Numbered from the stretch's first letter, positions 7,936-16,400 are shown. The stretch is 64,000 nucleotides of DNA from Exiguobacterium sp. s193 (GCF_018618755.1 NZ_JACSMR010000008.1:1-64000), one strand, 5' to 3'. Translations and numbers: made by a program. Notes: generated from the letters alone by a model not told the origin.

Positions 7936-8142
7936 TTCAAGTCCGCCATCCTAAACAATGCGACATCACTCATCGTCAGTCATCATCATCCGAGCGGCGA
8001 CCCACATCCGTCACGGGAGGACATCGAGGTGACAGAACGGCTTGTCGAGGTCGGGCGTATCGTCGGCATTCAATTGCTTGACCACATCATCGTCGGTGCC
8101 GGAGAAGAATACGTCAGTCTGAAAGCGCAGGGTGTTCTTTAA
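7936..8142 (+). pseudogene. radC: RadC 3' fragment (JAMM domain)
   Basis: The 68-residue C-terminal segment FKSAILNNATSLIVSHHHPSGDP... carries the JAB/JAMM metal motif (HHHPSGDP) typical of RadC-family proteins. It ends with TAA at 8140-8142. The 5' half of the gene is absent and is replaced by the truncated intron. RadC-like genes are common on Gram-positive plasmids. The intron probably once interrupted a full radC, and a later deletion removed the upstream exon together with the intron's 5' part. Confidence 0.8.
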
Positions 8143-8204
8143 AGGGAGAATATAGCGTAGGCGGACGGGACATCCCCGTCCTGTCTGCGCGCGAGAGCAT
8201 GGAT

Positions 8205-8228
8205 GAAAAACGACGGCGTTTTTCTTTT
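8205..8228 (+). terminator. Terminator after radC
   Basis: The stem GAAAAACG pairs with CGTTTTTC across a 4-nt loop and is followed by TTTT. Confidence 0.65.
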
Positions 8229-8881
8229 AAGCGAGCGTAAGCGAGTAAGGAATGGATTCGTCCCGAATCCAGGGGAAATGAGAGACCCGCAGTGGCCGGA
8301 TCCACTGCGGGTAAGAAAGTACATATGGTCTTTTCTATGTAGAAGAGTGTTATGGAGGATGCAGTAGTGAGACAAGTAGTGGAGTGCATGAAGGTTCGAG
8401 GATAGAAGGATGATCTAGAACGATTGATTATGACGTAGATGTTTCCGTCTGGTCTTTTTGTAGGAAGAGGTTTCGGGCTCATGCGTGAGGCTGTAAGCTG
8501 TACGCAGCAACATCCTCATCGCACCGCTGCCCTCCTGCCGGACCGATAACGAGAGCTGCGACTCGCCTTTGCGAGGCATCTCTACGTTCCTGTTCCTTGC
8601 AACGGAGGACACGGAGCGTAAAAAAGAAAACAGGAGAATATAGAATTGAGTCAGCACGGTAATGAATCTCAAGATATCGAGCTGATTGTATACTCCTGTT
8701 CATTTATAAAATTCAAAATAAGAAGACAAGGTACGCTTTCAGCAAATTTCACATGATTCGAGTTTAGTATAGGAACATTAAAAATGAGTGATTTTATAAT
8801 TTCATTTTCAGATAAAAGACAGTCAATAGTAGTGTATCCAATATCCTAAATTATGTTATATTTCACTGATGCAACAAGTTC
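8229..8881. other. Intergenic region with hairpins
   Basis: No supported gene is visible in about 650 bases. A perfect 10-bp stem (8286-8295 with 8302-8311) lacks a T tract, so it is not an ordinary terminator. On the minus strand, AACAGGAG and CTCCTGTT (about 8694-8701 and 8629-8636) enclose about 57 nt and are followed by TTCTTTTTT. This is a possible long-stem terminator for the EamA gene. Confidence 0.35.
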
Positions 8882-9802
8882 TTACTTTACTTTAATATCA
8901 AAAGTACTTTTTCTGTTAAAAAACATATTTCGAATATAGGTTCCGATACCTAGTGCAATCGCAGCCCCTATACAACTCGACAAGCAACCTAATACTAAAT
9001 AAATAGATGGTTCAGACTCTCCAATCATGACTGAGGCGAGACCTCCGATGGCAGGAAAAAGTGCAACCATGTATCCACTTTTTGCTCCGCCAATTCTTTC
9101 GACAAGTTTTAAGTAAAAGAACCAAGCCCCGAATGAAGCTAATAACGTTAGATACAACAGAGCGGATAAATATGAAATAGAGGAAGGTACACTAATTTCT
9201 TGATCCTGAAATAGCACAAAACTTCCTAAAAGAATTCCTCCTGCTATGAACCCTATCGCGTTTGCATAAATCGGATCTACTTTCTTCTTCGCATTTCTCG
9301 CTGAACTCGCATCTCCTATTGCTGTGATAAAAGTACCGAGGATGGCAATCAATATTCCTTTGATGTCATTAAAGCTATGTATATCATGCAAGTTTGGATA
9401 TATTAAAATGACAACTCCAAGAACACCAAGAATTCCACCGATTAAAATTCTTGGATGAAGATGCTCTTTTAAAAAAATACGTAAAGCAACAGGCGTTAAA
9501 ATAACCTTTAATGAAAAAATTAAAGTAACCATTGCTGCAGAACTTAAAATTGTTGCGTAATAAAGACACAAGTAACTTAATGCAAAGTTGCATACACCAA
9601 ATATAATAATATATGGAAGATCTTGCTTATTCGATTTCCCTTTAGGCTTGATAACCATTACAAGGATATTAAATAGTATGGCTGTCAACATCAAACGATA
9701 CGTCAAAGATAGTTCTAAACTAACAGGTGTACCTTGAATTTTTACGGCAATAAAATTTAGACCCCAAACCAGTAGACAAAAAATATACATCGATGAAGTC
9801 AT
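8882..9802 (-). CDS. EamA/DMT-family transporter
   Basis: This 306-residue protein has about ten predicted membrane helices in two homologous EamA halves and begins MTSSMYIFCLLVWGLNFIAVK. It belongs to the drug/metabolite transporter superfamily, whose members usually export amino acids, nucleosides or small toxic compounds. The substrate cannot be read from the sequence. Its ATG overlaps the stop codon of a 33-codon upstream frame (ATGA). It has no obvious operon partner. Its base composition is more AT-rich than the conjugation region. Confidence 0.85.
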   Translation of the reverse strand: MTSSMYIFCLLVWGLNFIAVKIQGTPVSLELSLTYRLMLTAILFNILVMVIKPKGKSNKQDLPYIIIFGVCNFALSYLCLYYATILSSAAMVTLIFSLKVILTPVALRIFLKEHLHPRILIGGILGVLGVVILIYPNLHDIHSFNDIKGILIAILGTFITAIGDASSARNAKKKVDPIYANAIGFIAGGILLGSFVLFQDQEISVPSSISYLSALLYLTLLASFGAWFFYLKLVERIGGAKSGYMVALFPAIGGLASVMIGESEPSIYLVLGCLSSCIGAAIALGIGTYIRNMFFNRKSTFDIKVK

Positions 9803-9900
9803 AAGTTATCCGATCCTTGTCTTTTCAAAGTCAGAAGACTAGATTGATTGAATAACTCTTTATAAACTTCAAAAAACTTAGCTAAAGTGATTTCGTTCAT
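9799..9900 (-). CDS. Small frame coupled to the EamA gene
   Basis: A 33-residue frame (MNEITLAKFFEVYKELF...) has a GGGAGA ribosome site, and its stop overlaps the EamA start (ATGA). It could be a short leader peptide or the surviving tail of a lost regulator. Another short remnant ending MANQLMGDIE lies just upstream. I see no recognisable domain. Confidence 0.3.
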   Translation of the reverse strand: MNEITLAKFFEVYKELFNQSSLLTLKRQGSDNL

Positions 9901-10154
9901 TTACTCGATATCTCCCATCAATTGATTCGCCATGTCTATATTATTCAATCTATTCGCACACGATTGAACAGTCTACCTCAAAATAAAAAATGAGTAGAAT
10001 GGAAAATATGACTAGCTGTTCTTAGATTCAAGTACAACATCACCTAATTAAAGGAAAATTTCAATCTAAACATCAATATGGTTCAATAAAAAGGTTCTCT
10101 CCATTTATTGTTTAGATGAATTTCAATTTGTTTACATAACGAGAAATACAGCAA

Positions 10155-10292
10155 ATGAGTGAAACAATTAAAGTCGAAAATCCTGTAGTGAAAGTAAGTC
10201 TCTCCATTAAAAATCAATCAAGTGATAATCTATTACTTATTGATAAAGAGGATCCATATAAGAAAACTATAAAAGAAACTTTTGAGAGGTGA
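10155..10292 (+). CDS. Small hypothetical protein
   Basis: This 45-residue frame (MSETIKVENPVVKVSLSIKNQ...) ends 7 bp before the SMI1-like gene, and its last codons form that gene's ribosome site. The start has only a weak upstream purine stretch. It may be the surviving C-terminus of a larger gene that lay upstream of its immunity-type partner. I cannot assign a function. Confidence 0.35.
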   Translation: MSETIKVENPVVKVSLSIKNQSSDNLLLIDKEDPYKKTIKETFER

Positions 10293-10299
10293 ATGATAA

Positions 10300-10776
10300 A
10301 TGGAGTGTTTGATTGCTTTGAAAAATAGACTGACAGATGGGAAACTTGAAGTCCAGAAACAAAAAGGGTACATAGGCATTGAGGAATTTAAATTTAATGA
10401 GGGCGCTACGGATGTAGAAATAAAACGTCTACCTTCGTTTGCATCTGAAGACTTGAAAGAGTTTCTTAAAATGCATAACGGAGCAAAATTATTTTCTGAT
10501 CCAAAATATCGAGACGAATTTACTCTTTTTTCAATTGATGAAATTATCGAGTATTCTCAAATATGGGAATGTCCAGAAGGATTTTTAGCAATTGGTGCCG
10601 GTCCTGATGGTGAATGGATTGTCTATGAAATGAATCGAGAAGAAGGAAAGCGGATTTGGTATGCGGAGTTTACTGATTGTGAAGATGAAAATGATGCTCT
10701 ACCATTCGATTTTCCAACTTGGCTAGATTATTTAATTGTTGCTCAGGGCGATAATTATTGGGAATGGTCTAATTAA
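10300..10776 (+). CDS. SMI1/KNR4 family protein
   Basis: This 158-residue protein has the SMI1/KNR4 pattern: a helical start, PSFASEDLKEFLKMHNGAKLF, then an acidic beta-rich core (FLAIGAGPDGEWIVYEM) and a C-terminal FPTWLDYLIVAQGDNYWEW. In bacteria this superfamily is frequently the immunity protein to polymorphic and contact-dependent toxins. No toxin gene lies beside it here. A GAGAGGTG ribosome site precedes the ATG. It is probably an orphan immunity gene, but this is based on family only. Confidence 0.75.
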   Translation: MECLIALKNRLTDGKLEVQKQKGYIGIEEFKFNEGATDVEIKRLPSFASEDLKEFLKMHNGAKLFSDPKYRDEFTLFSIDEIIEYSQIWECPEGFLAIGAGPDGEWIVYEMNREEGKRIWYAEFTDCEDENDALPFDFPTWLDYLIVAQGDNYWEWSN

Positions 10777-10848
10777 AAATCGTTGCTATCGTGTTATTTG
10801 TGAATGACTTATCTCGTGCCAGGGTGTCTAAAGAAGGATAAACTACAT

Positions 10849-11052
10849 ATGAACTTTGATGGATCGACCGATGTATTAGGAGCAGCACTTACGAATGTCA
10901 CTCTACTCTATCTCGTCCCGATTGCATTCGGACTGTTCCTATTGATTGATTTCTTATTTACAAAAGAAAAGAAAAGCTTTTTAAGCCGGACCGGTAAGGT
11001 ATTATTGGTTCCGCTCATTCTGATTGTAGGTGTACTTATTTATCTCTATTGA
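10849..11052 (+). CDS. Small two-helix membrane protein
   Basis: This 67-residue protein has two hydrophobic segments (about residues 12-32 and 47-67) separated by a basic loop. I chose the ATG at 10849 because AGAAGGA lies 9 nt upstream; an in-frame ATG at 10804 has no ribosome site. Its 3' end is duplicated about 1.05 kb downstream. No family is recognised. Its position between two SMI1-type genes suggests an immunity or accessory role. Confidence 0.5.
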   Translation: MNFDGSTDVLGAALTNVTLLYLVPIAFGLFLLIDFLFTKEKKSFLSRTGKVLLVPLILIVGVLIYLY

Positions 11053-11070
11053 TTCGATGTGCAAGAAGTA
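10986..11070. repeat. Direct repeat, copy 1
   Basis: About 85 bp covering the last 20 codons of the small membrane gene and its downstream flank recur at 12036-12119 with roughly 80-85% identity by eye. Confidence 0.75.
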
Positions 11071-11178
11071 ATCGGTTTAATTAGGTGCATGCTCGTTGAA
11101 AATGTAGGTACTTTTTGTCACGTACATTTATACCTTAAGATTCACCAGCGATAAAATTACAGTGGAAGAGGTGTTTTA

Positions 11179-11997
11179 ATGAATTTTTGGGATGAATTGT
11201 TAGAAGACGAGGTTGCCTTACCGTTAAATAAAAAAGAAGTGAAACAAATCGAAAAAGAAATAGACGCTAGTTTCCCTAAAAAATATATTGAAAAGTTAGA
11301 AGAACAGAATGGCGGGGAACTTGTATTCGATTCAGTGAACGTTGATTTTGAAAATACATGGTCTGATGAAGAAGAGGGCTTTCATCTACCGTTGTATCGT
11401 TTTAACCCGTTAACGGTCGGTGACTTTGAAGATAGCGTGTCCACGTTAAACGAATGGGGACTGACGGGGAAAATAGTCATGTTCGGCGTGGGCGAAGGAA
11501 GTTATCTCTGGTATTTTGATTTCAATGACAATTCTAATGAACCACACATTTGGTGTTTGGATATTTCGGATGAGACAACACATCTCGTAGCGGAGAACTT
11601 CGATCAATTCCTTGAAAATCTAGTTAGAAGAAATGGTGAGGTTGAAGGTGAAGTTGAATTATCACACGATGACGTATTTGCGGATTATACGACGATGGAT
11701 GAGATTCGAGAAACAATCGCAGGAGATGATGAGGACGAGCGACTTATTGCTTATCGCATGTGGTGGACGCGACTCGAGGATGTTGAAGGATTGGTCATCG
11801 CATTACGTCAATGTGTTCAAGACTCAAACGATGAAGACGAACTAGATTCGTACGCGGAACTATTGACTGAAATCCTGATGAGCTATTCAGCTGAAGGCAT
11901 CATGACACACGAGCAGGCGATTGCGCTGTTTAATGAGAAGGAAGATGTATCAGATTTGAGCCATGTCATCGTACAGCTCGAATCAGATATTCAATAG
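11179..11997 (+). CDS. SMI1/KNR4-like protein with C-terminal extension
   Basis: This 272-residue acidic protein has an N-terminal SMI1/KNR4-like domain (about 1-155; FPKKYIEKLEEQNGGELVF and VGEGSYLWYFDF). A helical C-terminal extension (about 165-272) looks like a HEAT-type or immunity-associated module. The ribosome site is AAGAGGTG. It lies between two copies of an 85-bp direct repeat, so it appears to have been added by a duplication or insertion event. It is probably another orphan immunity protein; its partner toxin is not in the window. Confidence 0.7.
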   Translation: MNFWDELLEDEVALPLNKKEVKQIEKEIDASFPKKYIEKLEEQNGGELVFDSVNVDFENTWSDEEEGFHLPLYRFNPLTVGDFEDSVSTLNEWGLTGKIVMFGVGEGSYLWYFDFNDNSNEPHIWCLDISDETTHLVAENFDQFLENLVRRNGEVEGEVELSHDDVFADYTTMDEIRETIAGDDEDERLIAYRMWWTRLEDVEGLVIALRQCVQDSNDEDELDSYAELLTEILMSYSAEGIMTHEQAIALFNEKEDVSDLSHVIVQLESDIQ

Positions 11998-12035
11998 GTA
12001 AATAGTCTTTTGTGATATATCACTGAATCAGAAGA

Positions 12036-12119
12036 GACGGACTGGTAAGGTAATAGGAGTTCCGCTCATTCTAATCGTAGGTGTACTTATGTATCTCTAT
12101 TGATTCGATATGCGAGAGG
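12036..12119. repeat. Direct repeat, copy 2 (3' end of the membrane gene)
   Basis: This truncated second copy covers the end of the 10849 membrane gene. It has the stop codon and flank but no upstream coding part, so it is a relic rather than a gene. Confidence 0.75.
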
Positions 12120-12140
12120 ATCATATCCATTTTTATGTTA

Positions 12141-12173
12141 GAAACGACGCTAGAAAAGGTCGTTTCTTTTTTT
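12141..12173 (+). terminator. Terminator
   Basis: The stem GAAACGAC pairs with GTCGTTTC and is followed by a run of seven T. Confidence 0.85.
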
Positions 12174-12319
12174 ATACTTGTGTGGAAAATTAACTGTATG
12201 TCACTTCGTAACAACGCGGTTATCTCTTATAACCTCTTGCTTATCTGATTTAAGGTAATTCGTAAGCATGCTCGATTCGTTCTATGCTGTGATCAAGAAA
12301 ACAGTGAGGAGTGGAGTAG

Positions 12320-12520
12320 ATGAGCGTGCTAGAGATGTTTGATGTGCTTGATCAAAACAAAGGGCAAAGGGAGGCGAAGTTGGGTGACGTGACATTAATT
12401 GATGCCCAACTTCGGTTCGTGCGGGAAGTAGATGGATCGATTGAGCATGTGACGTGGTTCATCGACGTGGATCGATTAACAAACTTCATGCAGAAACACT
12501 TTACTAAGCAGACCTCTTGA
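12320..12520 (+). CDS. Small hypothetical protein
   Basis: This 66-residue soluble protein (MSVLEMFDVLDQNKGQ...) has a GAGGAG ribosome site and its own terminator overlapping the end of the gene. No family is recognised. The DQNKG-x-RE-x-KLGD and HVTWFIDVD segments suggest a small alpha/beta protein. Confidence 0.6.
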   Translation: MSVLEMFDVLDQNKGQREAKLGDVTLIDAQLRFVREVDGSIEHVTWFIDVDRLTNFMQKHFTKQTS

Positions 12521-12534
12521 AGGTCTGTTTTTTT
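12509..12534 (+). terminator. Terminator
   Basis: The stem CAGACCT pairs with AGGTCTG and is followed by a T7 run. It overlaps the stop codon of the 66-residue gene. Confidence 0.85.
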
Positions 12535-12660
12535 GTGTGCTTTTTCGTTAGAATGCTGCACCTAACAATAAAAAGTGATAGGTGGTAAATATAACCAACT
12601 ATATCCTGTAATTCACTGTATACTGAAGATAACTTACAAATCAGGAATGGAGCGATGAAG

Positions 12661-13506
12661 ATGAAACGAAAATGGATGGGTGCTAGCTTAGCACTCGCAA
12701 GTGTAGGATTACTCGTCGGACCATTACAGGGAGCAGAAGCGGCGGTACCGAAAATCAAGGTCCATTATATCGATGTCGGTCAGGGAGACGCGATCTACAT
12801 CAAGATGCCGAGCGGTGAGGACATCGTCATGGACGGTGGGAATAAAGGGAAGGGTGATGAGCTCGTTGCCTATCTGAAGAAACAGAAGGTTGGCGACATC
12901 GAGATGCTGATTTCGACACATCCGGATGCTGATCATATCGGTGGACTCGATGAAGTCCTCGATTCGTTCAAGGTCAAGAGCGTCTATGCACCGAAGGTCA
13001 AGCACACTACGCAAGCCTACAAAGACTTCTTGTTGGCGGTTAAACGCGAGAAGCTGACGATCAAGACAGCAAAGGCTGGCGTCTCGCTTCCTGTCAAAGG
13101 CGTGAAGGCGCAGTTCGTCGGACCAGTCAAGGACTACGCGAACAGTGATCTGAACAACTGGAGTGCTGTCCTACACGTCGCCTATAAGAAAAACACCTTC
13201 CTCTTTACAGGAGATGCAGAATTGAAATCAGAGCAGGACATGATTGCGAAGAAGAAGACGCTTCGTGCGGACGTCCTTAAGGTCGGGCATCATGGGGCGA
13301 AGACCTCGACGAGTGCGACATTCCTTAAATACGTTAAGCCAAAGTATGCCGTGATCAGTGTCGGAAAGAACGCATACGGACATCCGACTAACGAAGTCGT
13401 GACGAATCTGAAGCGTACAAAGGCGACGATGCTACGGACGGATAAGAGCGGCACGATCGTCTTCGAAGGAAACGGATCGTCCTACACGATTAAGAAATCG
13501 AAATGA
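12661..13506 (+). CDS. Secreted ComEC-like metallo-beta-lactamase-fold hydrolase
   Basis: This protein of about 281 residues has a signal peptide (cleavage near AEA-AVPK) followed by a metallo-beta-lactamase fold like the C-terminal domain of ComEC. Visible motifs are YIDVGQGDA, the metal motif STHPDADHIGG, LFTGDAE, KVGHHGAKTST and AYGHPT. Related secreted proteins act as extracellular nucleases or phosphodiesterases on DNA. The start at 12661 is better spaced from GGAG than the ATG at 12655. It overlaps the DUF3006 gene by 4 bp, a recurrent pairing. Confidence 0.8.
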   Translation: MKRKWMGASLALASVGLLVGPLQGAEAAVPKIKVHYIDVGQGDAIYIKMPSGEDIVMDGGNKGKGDELVAYLKKQKVGDIEMLISTHPDADHIGGLDEVLDSFKVKSVYAPKVKHTTQAYKDFLLAVKREKLTIKTAKAGVSLPVKGVKAQFVGPVKDYANSDLNNWSAVLHVAYKKNTFLFTGDAELKSEQDMIAKKKTLRADVLKVGHHGAKTSTSATFLKYVKPKYAVISVGKNAYGHPTNEVVTNLKRTKATMLRTDKSGTIVFEGNGSSYTIKKSK

Positions 13507-13727
13507 AAAAGCGAAAAGGAATCATCGACCGGATTGAAGGAAAGTGGGTCGTCGTCGAGTTCGACGATGGGATGCGCGACATCTTGATTTCCCGCTTCCC
13601 GATGACGGTGGAGTCAGGCGATGTCATCTGGATCGATGAGTATGGTCATATTGAGAAGGATGATCGTGAACGGCAACGACTCTCCAGCGAAATTGATGAG
13701 TTGATGGAAGAACTATGGGAAGACTAA
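13503..13727 (+). CDS. DUF3006 domain protein
   Basis: This 74-residue protein matches DUF3006 (GIIDRIEGKWVVVEFDDG at the N-terminus, acidic C-terminus). It begins inside the stop of the ComEC-like gene (ATGA), so it is translationally coupled. DUF3006 genes usually sit next to such extracellular hydrolases. The function is unknown; a role in regulating or supporting its partner is plausible. Confidence 0.75.
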   Translation: MKKRKGIIDRIEGKWVVVEFDDGMRDILISRFPMTVESGDVIWIDEYGHIEKDDRERQRLSSEIDELMEELWED

Positions 13728-13748
13728 AAAAGAAATGAGCTGAAGCAG

Positions 13749-14309
13749 ATGAATAAGTTAGGAAAAGCAGTCGTCATCGTCGGGTTAGGATTATCACTCG
13801 TTGGATGCGGCACACAAGAAACGGTAGAAGATCTACCTAAAAAAGCAGCGAATCCGACTGAAAAGGTCGAGGTAGCAGAAACGAAAAAAGAAGATGTCTA
13901 TTTTAAAGACGACACGTTAAAGATTGACATGGCGACCGTAAAGATTCTTTCGACAGAAGTACTTGAACCGAGTAAAGAGTACTTCCGTGAGAAGGCGCAA
14001 CTCGTCTTCACTTATGAGACAACGAATGATAGCAAGGAGCCGCTGAATGGAATGACTACGTGGATTGCTTGCTTCGAAGCGACACAAGAAGGAACGGATA
14101 CGATCAATAAGTTAGAGGTAGGCATGACGCCACAAGAAGAGAAGTATGCCTCTTATTTAGAGCATCAGCTCGATGACATCAAACCGGGTGGTACTGCGAA
14201 GGGTGTCATGGCTTACGACATCGAAGATCCGAAGGCGGTCGTCACCTTGAAAGCGACTCAAGGGATGGCAGGAAAAGAGCTTGGTGAAAAGAAAATTGAA
14301 TTGAAATAG
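13749..14309 (+). CDS. Lipoprotein, DUF5067-like
   Basis: This 186-residue lipoprotein has a type II signal sequence with lipobox LVGC (cysteine near residue 20). A beta-rich domain with LVFTYETTNDSKEPLNG and a late GGTAKGVMAYDIED resembles DUF5067-type ligand-binding lipoproteins. It should be anchored to the outer face of the membrane. It follows the DUF3006 gene by 21 bp and may be co-transcribed with it. A strong terminator follows. The ligand is unknown. Confidence 0.65.
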   Translation: MNKLGKAVVIVGLGLSLVGCGTQETVEDLPKKAANPTEKVEVAETKKEDVYFKDDTLKIDMATVKILSTEVLEPSKEYFREKAQLVFTYETTNDSKEPLNGMTTWIACFEATQEGTDTINKLEVGMTPQEEKYASYLEHQLDDIKPGGTAKGVMAYDIEDPKAVVTLKATQGMAGKELGEKKIELK

Positions 14310-14313
14310 AAAT

Positions 14314-14362
14314 ATGAAATCGAAGTGACTTATGTACATTACAGTTACTTCGATTTCATTTT
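14314..14362 (+). terminator. Terminator
   Basis: The stem GAAATCGAAGT pairs with ACTTCGATTTC and is followed by ATTTT. It closes the accessory operon ahead of the CBASS genes. Confidence 0.75.
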
Positions 14363-14490
14363 ACATAGACTTTTTTTGTTGATAAATAAGAACTAATGTT
14401 CTATTATAACTAAAGTAATAAAATGATAATTAAGGATTAAATTGGTTTTAAGGGAGCTTTTTTAATCATAACTTCATTTAAGGGGTGAGT

Positions 14491-15099
14491 ATGATCTACA
14501 ACGCTAATCTTTACTATCGTATTCTAGTTTCCATTGGAATCGTAATTTTCTCATTGCAAATTTTTATAAAGGATTTTTCCTTTGATTTATCGCTCTTAAC
14601 CATAATATCTTCTTCAGCTGGAATCACTTTAATTTTAGATTTGATAGTGATTAAAGTTTTCCTTTGGAAATTATGCCCTGACTTATTCTATACATTGAAA
14701 TTAATTAACACACCGTTTTTAGGCGGTGAATGGGAAGGGATAATGAAATCAGATTATATAGATCCTGATACGCAAAAGAGAGTAGACGAGATGCAGGTTC
14801 GTCTTCAAATTTTGCACACATTTGATAGGATTCACGTTAAAATGACGACTGATAAAGCATATAGTTCTAGTCATTCTGCTGATGTAACCACAGAAAATAG
14901 TGAGCAAAAATATTTAAATTATATTTATTCAGGAATTGCAGACAAAAATAAAGAAAAAAATCCACGTCATTATGGTGCTTCCAGACTAAGAATTTTATTT
15001 GAGGAAGAAATTTTTCTTGAAGGTACTTACTGGACGGATAGAAAAACTGCAGGGACAGTTGTTTACAGTAGAAAAACAAAGAAAAGTTCAAAAAATTGA
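14491..15099 (+). CDS. cap15: Cap15-type CBASS effector (2TM beta-barrel)
   Basis: This protein of about 202 residues has two N-terminal transmembrane helices (about 5-27 and 33-58) followed by a beta-rich domain beginning INTPFLGGEWEG and ending GTYWTDRKTAGTVVYSRK. That is the architecture of the SMODS-associated 2TM beta-strand-rich effector (Cap15). Cap15 binds a cyclic nucleotide through its beta-barrel and disrupts the inner membrane, killing the infected cell. The ATG at 14491 has AAGGGG upstream; a GTG at 14485 overlaps that site. The CD-NTase gene follows after 17 bp. The AT-rich composition marks a recent import. Confidence 0.85.
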   Translation: MIYNANLYYRILVSIGIVIFSLQIFIKDFSFDLSLLTIISSSAGITLILDLIVIKVFLWKLCPDLFYTLKLINTPFLGGEWEGIMKSDYIDPDTQKRVDEMQVRLQILHTFDRIHVKMTTDKAYSSSHSADVTTENSEQKYLNYIYSGIADKNKEKNPRHYGASRLRILFEEEIFLEGTYWTDRKTAGTVVYSRKTKKSSKN

Positions 15100-15116
15100 A
15101 ACCAGGAGTGTGAATA

Positions 15117-16085
15117 ATGAAATTTACAGAACTACAATTAAAAGGGTTTTCAGCACCTCTTAGTAATTCAGAAGAAGAACGTTGTAAAAATGCTTTAAAA
15201 ATGATTCGTGACGCTCTACAGTTGATTGGTTACGATGCTAGTTCTAAGGGGATTTATGAGTTAGAGGAGAGAACTCACGCGTATGCTCAAAATATGTACA
15301 CACCATCTGGTGGAGAAATAGTTTTGTTTGTACAAGGATCATACGCTAATAATACAAATATCCGTACTCAAAGTGACGTTGATATAGCAGTAATTTTAGA
15401 GTCAACTTTTATTCCGAAGTACAGACCTAATATTTCAGGTGCAAATTACAATTTTTTGGATGGCACACATACGATTAGCACTTTAAAAGATGATGTAGAA
15501 AAGGCACTTAATAAAAAATTTAACTTTCAAGGCGTTGAACGGGGAGATAAATCGATTAAGGTTCATGGTAATAGTTATAGAGTAGATGCAGACGTAGTCC
15601 CTGCATATCGATTTAGAGATTATTCTGAGGATTATCGATTCGATCGAGATAATTTTGTAGGGGGGATTGAAATTAGACCGGATAGTGGAGGGAGTGTAAT
15701 AAACTATCCGGAGCAACATATCAAAGTTGGTAAACAAAAAAATGTTTCTACGAATCACTCTTATAAAAAGCAAGTTCGGATAATGAAAAATATAAAAAAA
15801 GTTCTTAAAGAGGATGGATTTAATATTCCAGAAGGAGTTTCATCTTTTGGGCTTGAATCCTTGCTGTGGAATGTACCTGATAACATTTATAACAAGTATG
15901 ATGCCTTACGTTACACTTTTGATGAAATCTTAAAATATTTAAAATCTGATTTAATCAATATTTCGGATTATAAAGAAGCGAACGGAATAAAACCTCTGAT
16001 TACAAATTATGGTCAAAAACAAGGTTATAGAGAATTTATACTAAAATTAAGTGACTGGTTCGAATACGATATAGTCGAAGGTTGA
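15117..16085 (+). CDS. CD-NTase (CBASS cyclic oligonucleotide synthase)
   Basis: This 322-residue nucleotidyltransferase has the active-site motif VQGSYANNTNIRTQSDVDIAVIL (GS followed by DxD) and a third acidic residue in YRVDADVVPAYR. This is the fold of the CBASS CD-NTases, which make cyclic di- or trinucleotides on phage infection. A GAGTGTG ribosome site precedes the ATG. It forms a minimal two-gene type I CBASS with Cap15, without Cap2/Cap3. The exact clade and product cannot be read reliably. A strong terminator follows. Confidence 0.9.
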   Translation: MKFTELQLKGFSAPLSNSEEERCKNALKMIRDALQLIGYDASSKGIYELEERTHAYAQNMYTPSGGEIVLFVQGSYANNTNIRTQSDVDIAVILESTFIPKYRPNISGANYNFLDGTHTISTLKDDVEKALNKKFNFQGVERGDKSIKVHGNSYRVDADVVPAYRFRDYSEDYRFDRDNFVGGIEIRPDSGGSVINYPEQHIKVGKQKNVSTNHSYKKQVRIMKNIKKVLKEDGFNIPEGVSSFGLESLLWNVPDNIYNKYDALRYTFDEILKYLKSDLINISDYKEANGIKPLITNYGQKQGYREFILKLSDWFEYDIVEG

Positions 16086-16106
16086 TTTTGAATTTAAACA
16101 GAAGTG

Positions 16107-16157
16107 AAGAGAGGATATTATGCTGAGACCGATTAGCATAATATCCTCTCTTTTTTA
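16107..16157. terminator. Strong terminator after CBASS
   Basis: A perfect 18-bp stem (16107-16124 with 16135-16152) is followed by TTTTT. It may also serve the leftward gene whose stop lies at 16155. Confidence 0.9.
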
Positions 16158-16316
16158 TCCATTTAGAATTGTGATTGCTTTTTTCTCAGCCGTTTTCTCA
16201 TCTGTCCAATCCATCTCAGACAACATACTCGCTTGAACCTTTTCAATTTGTTCACGTGTGTAATCGAGTTGCTCCATCGCGATGACAGCATAAGCAATTG
16301 CTTGGTTGTTAGTCAT
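16155..16316 (-). CDS. Small acidic helical protein
   Basis: This 53-residue protein (MTNNQAIAYAVIAMEQLDYTREQIEKVQASM...) has an AAGGTGG ribosome site about 10 nt before its ATG. It lies downstream of the ArdC-like gene on the same strand. The predicted structure is all helix. Similar small proteins often accompany mobilisation genes, but I do not recognise a named family. Confidence 0.55.
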   Translation of the reverse strand: MTNNQAIAYAVIAMEQLDYTREQIEKVQASMLSEMDWTDEKTAEKKAITILNG

Positions 16317-16400
16317 GATTATTCATCCACCTTATTCGTATTGTCAGTTTTATCCTACTTTTTTATAGTACTTGATTTTAAAAGAGGATAGGACATGTTT

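Noticed and set aside
8286-8311. Strong GC hairpin as an intrinsic terminator
   Set aside because: Neither strand has a following T run; kept only as part of the intergenic description.
8479-8703. Minus-strand open frames in the radC-EamA gap
   Set aside because: Overlapping frames with arginine/serine-rich translation and no ribosome site; no family pattern.
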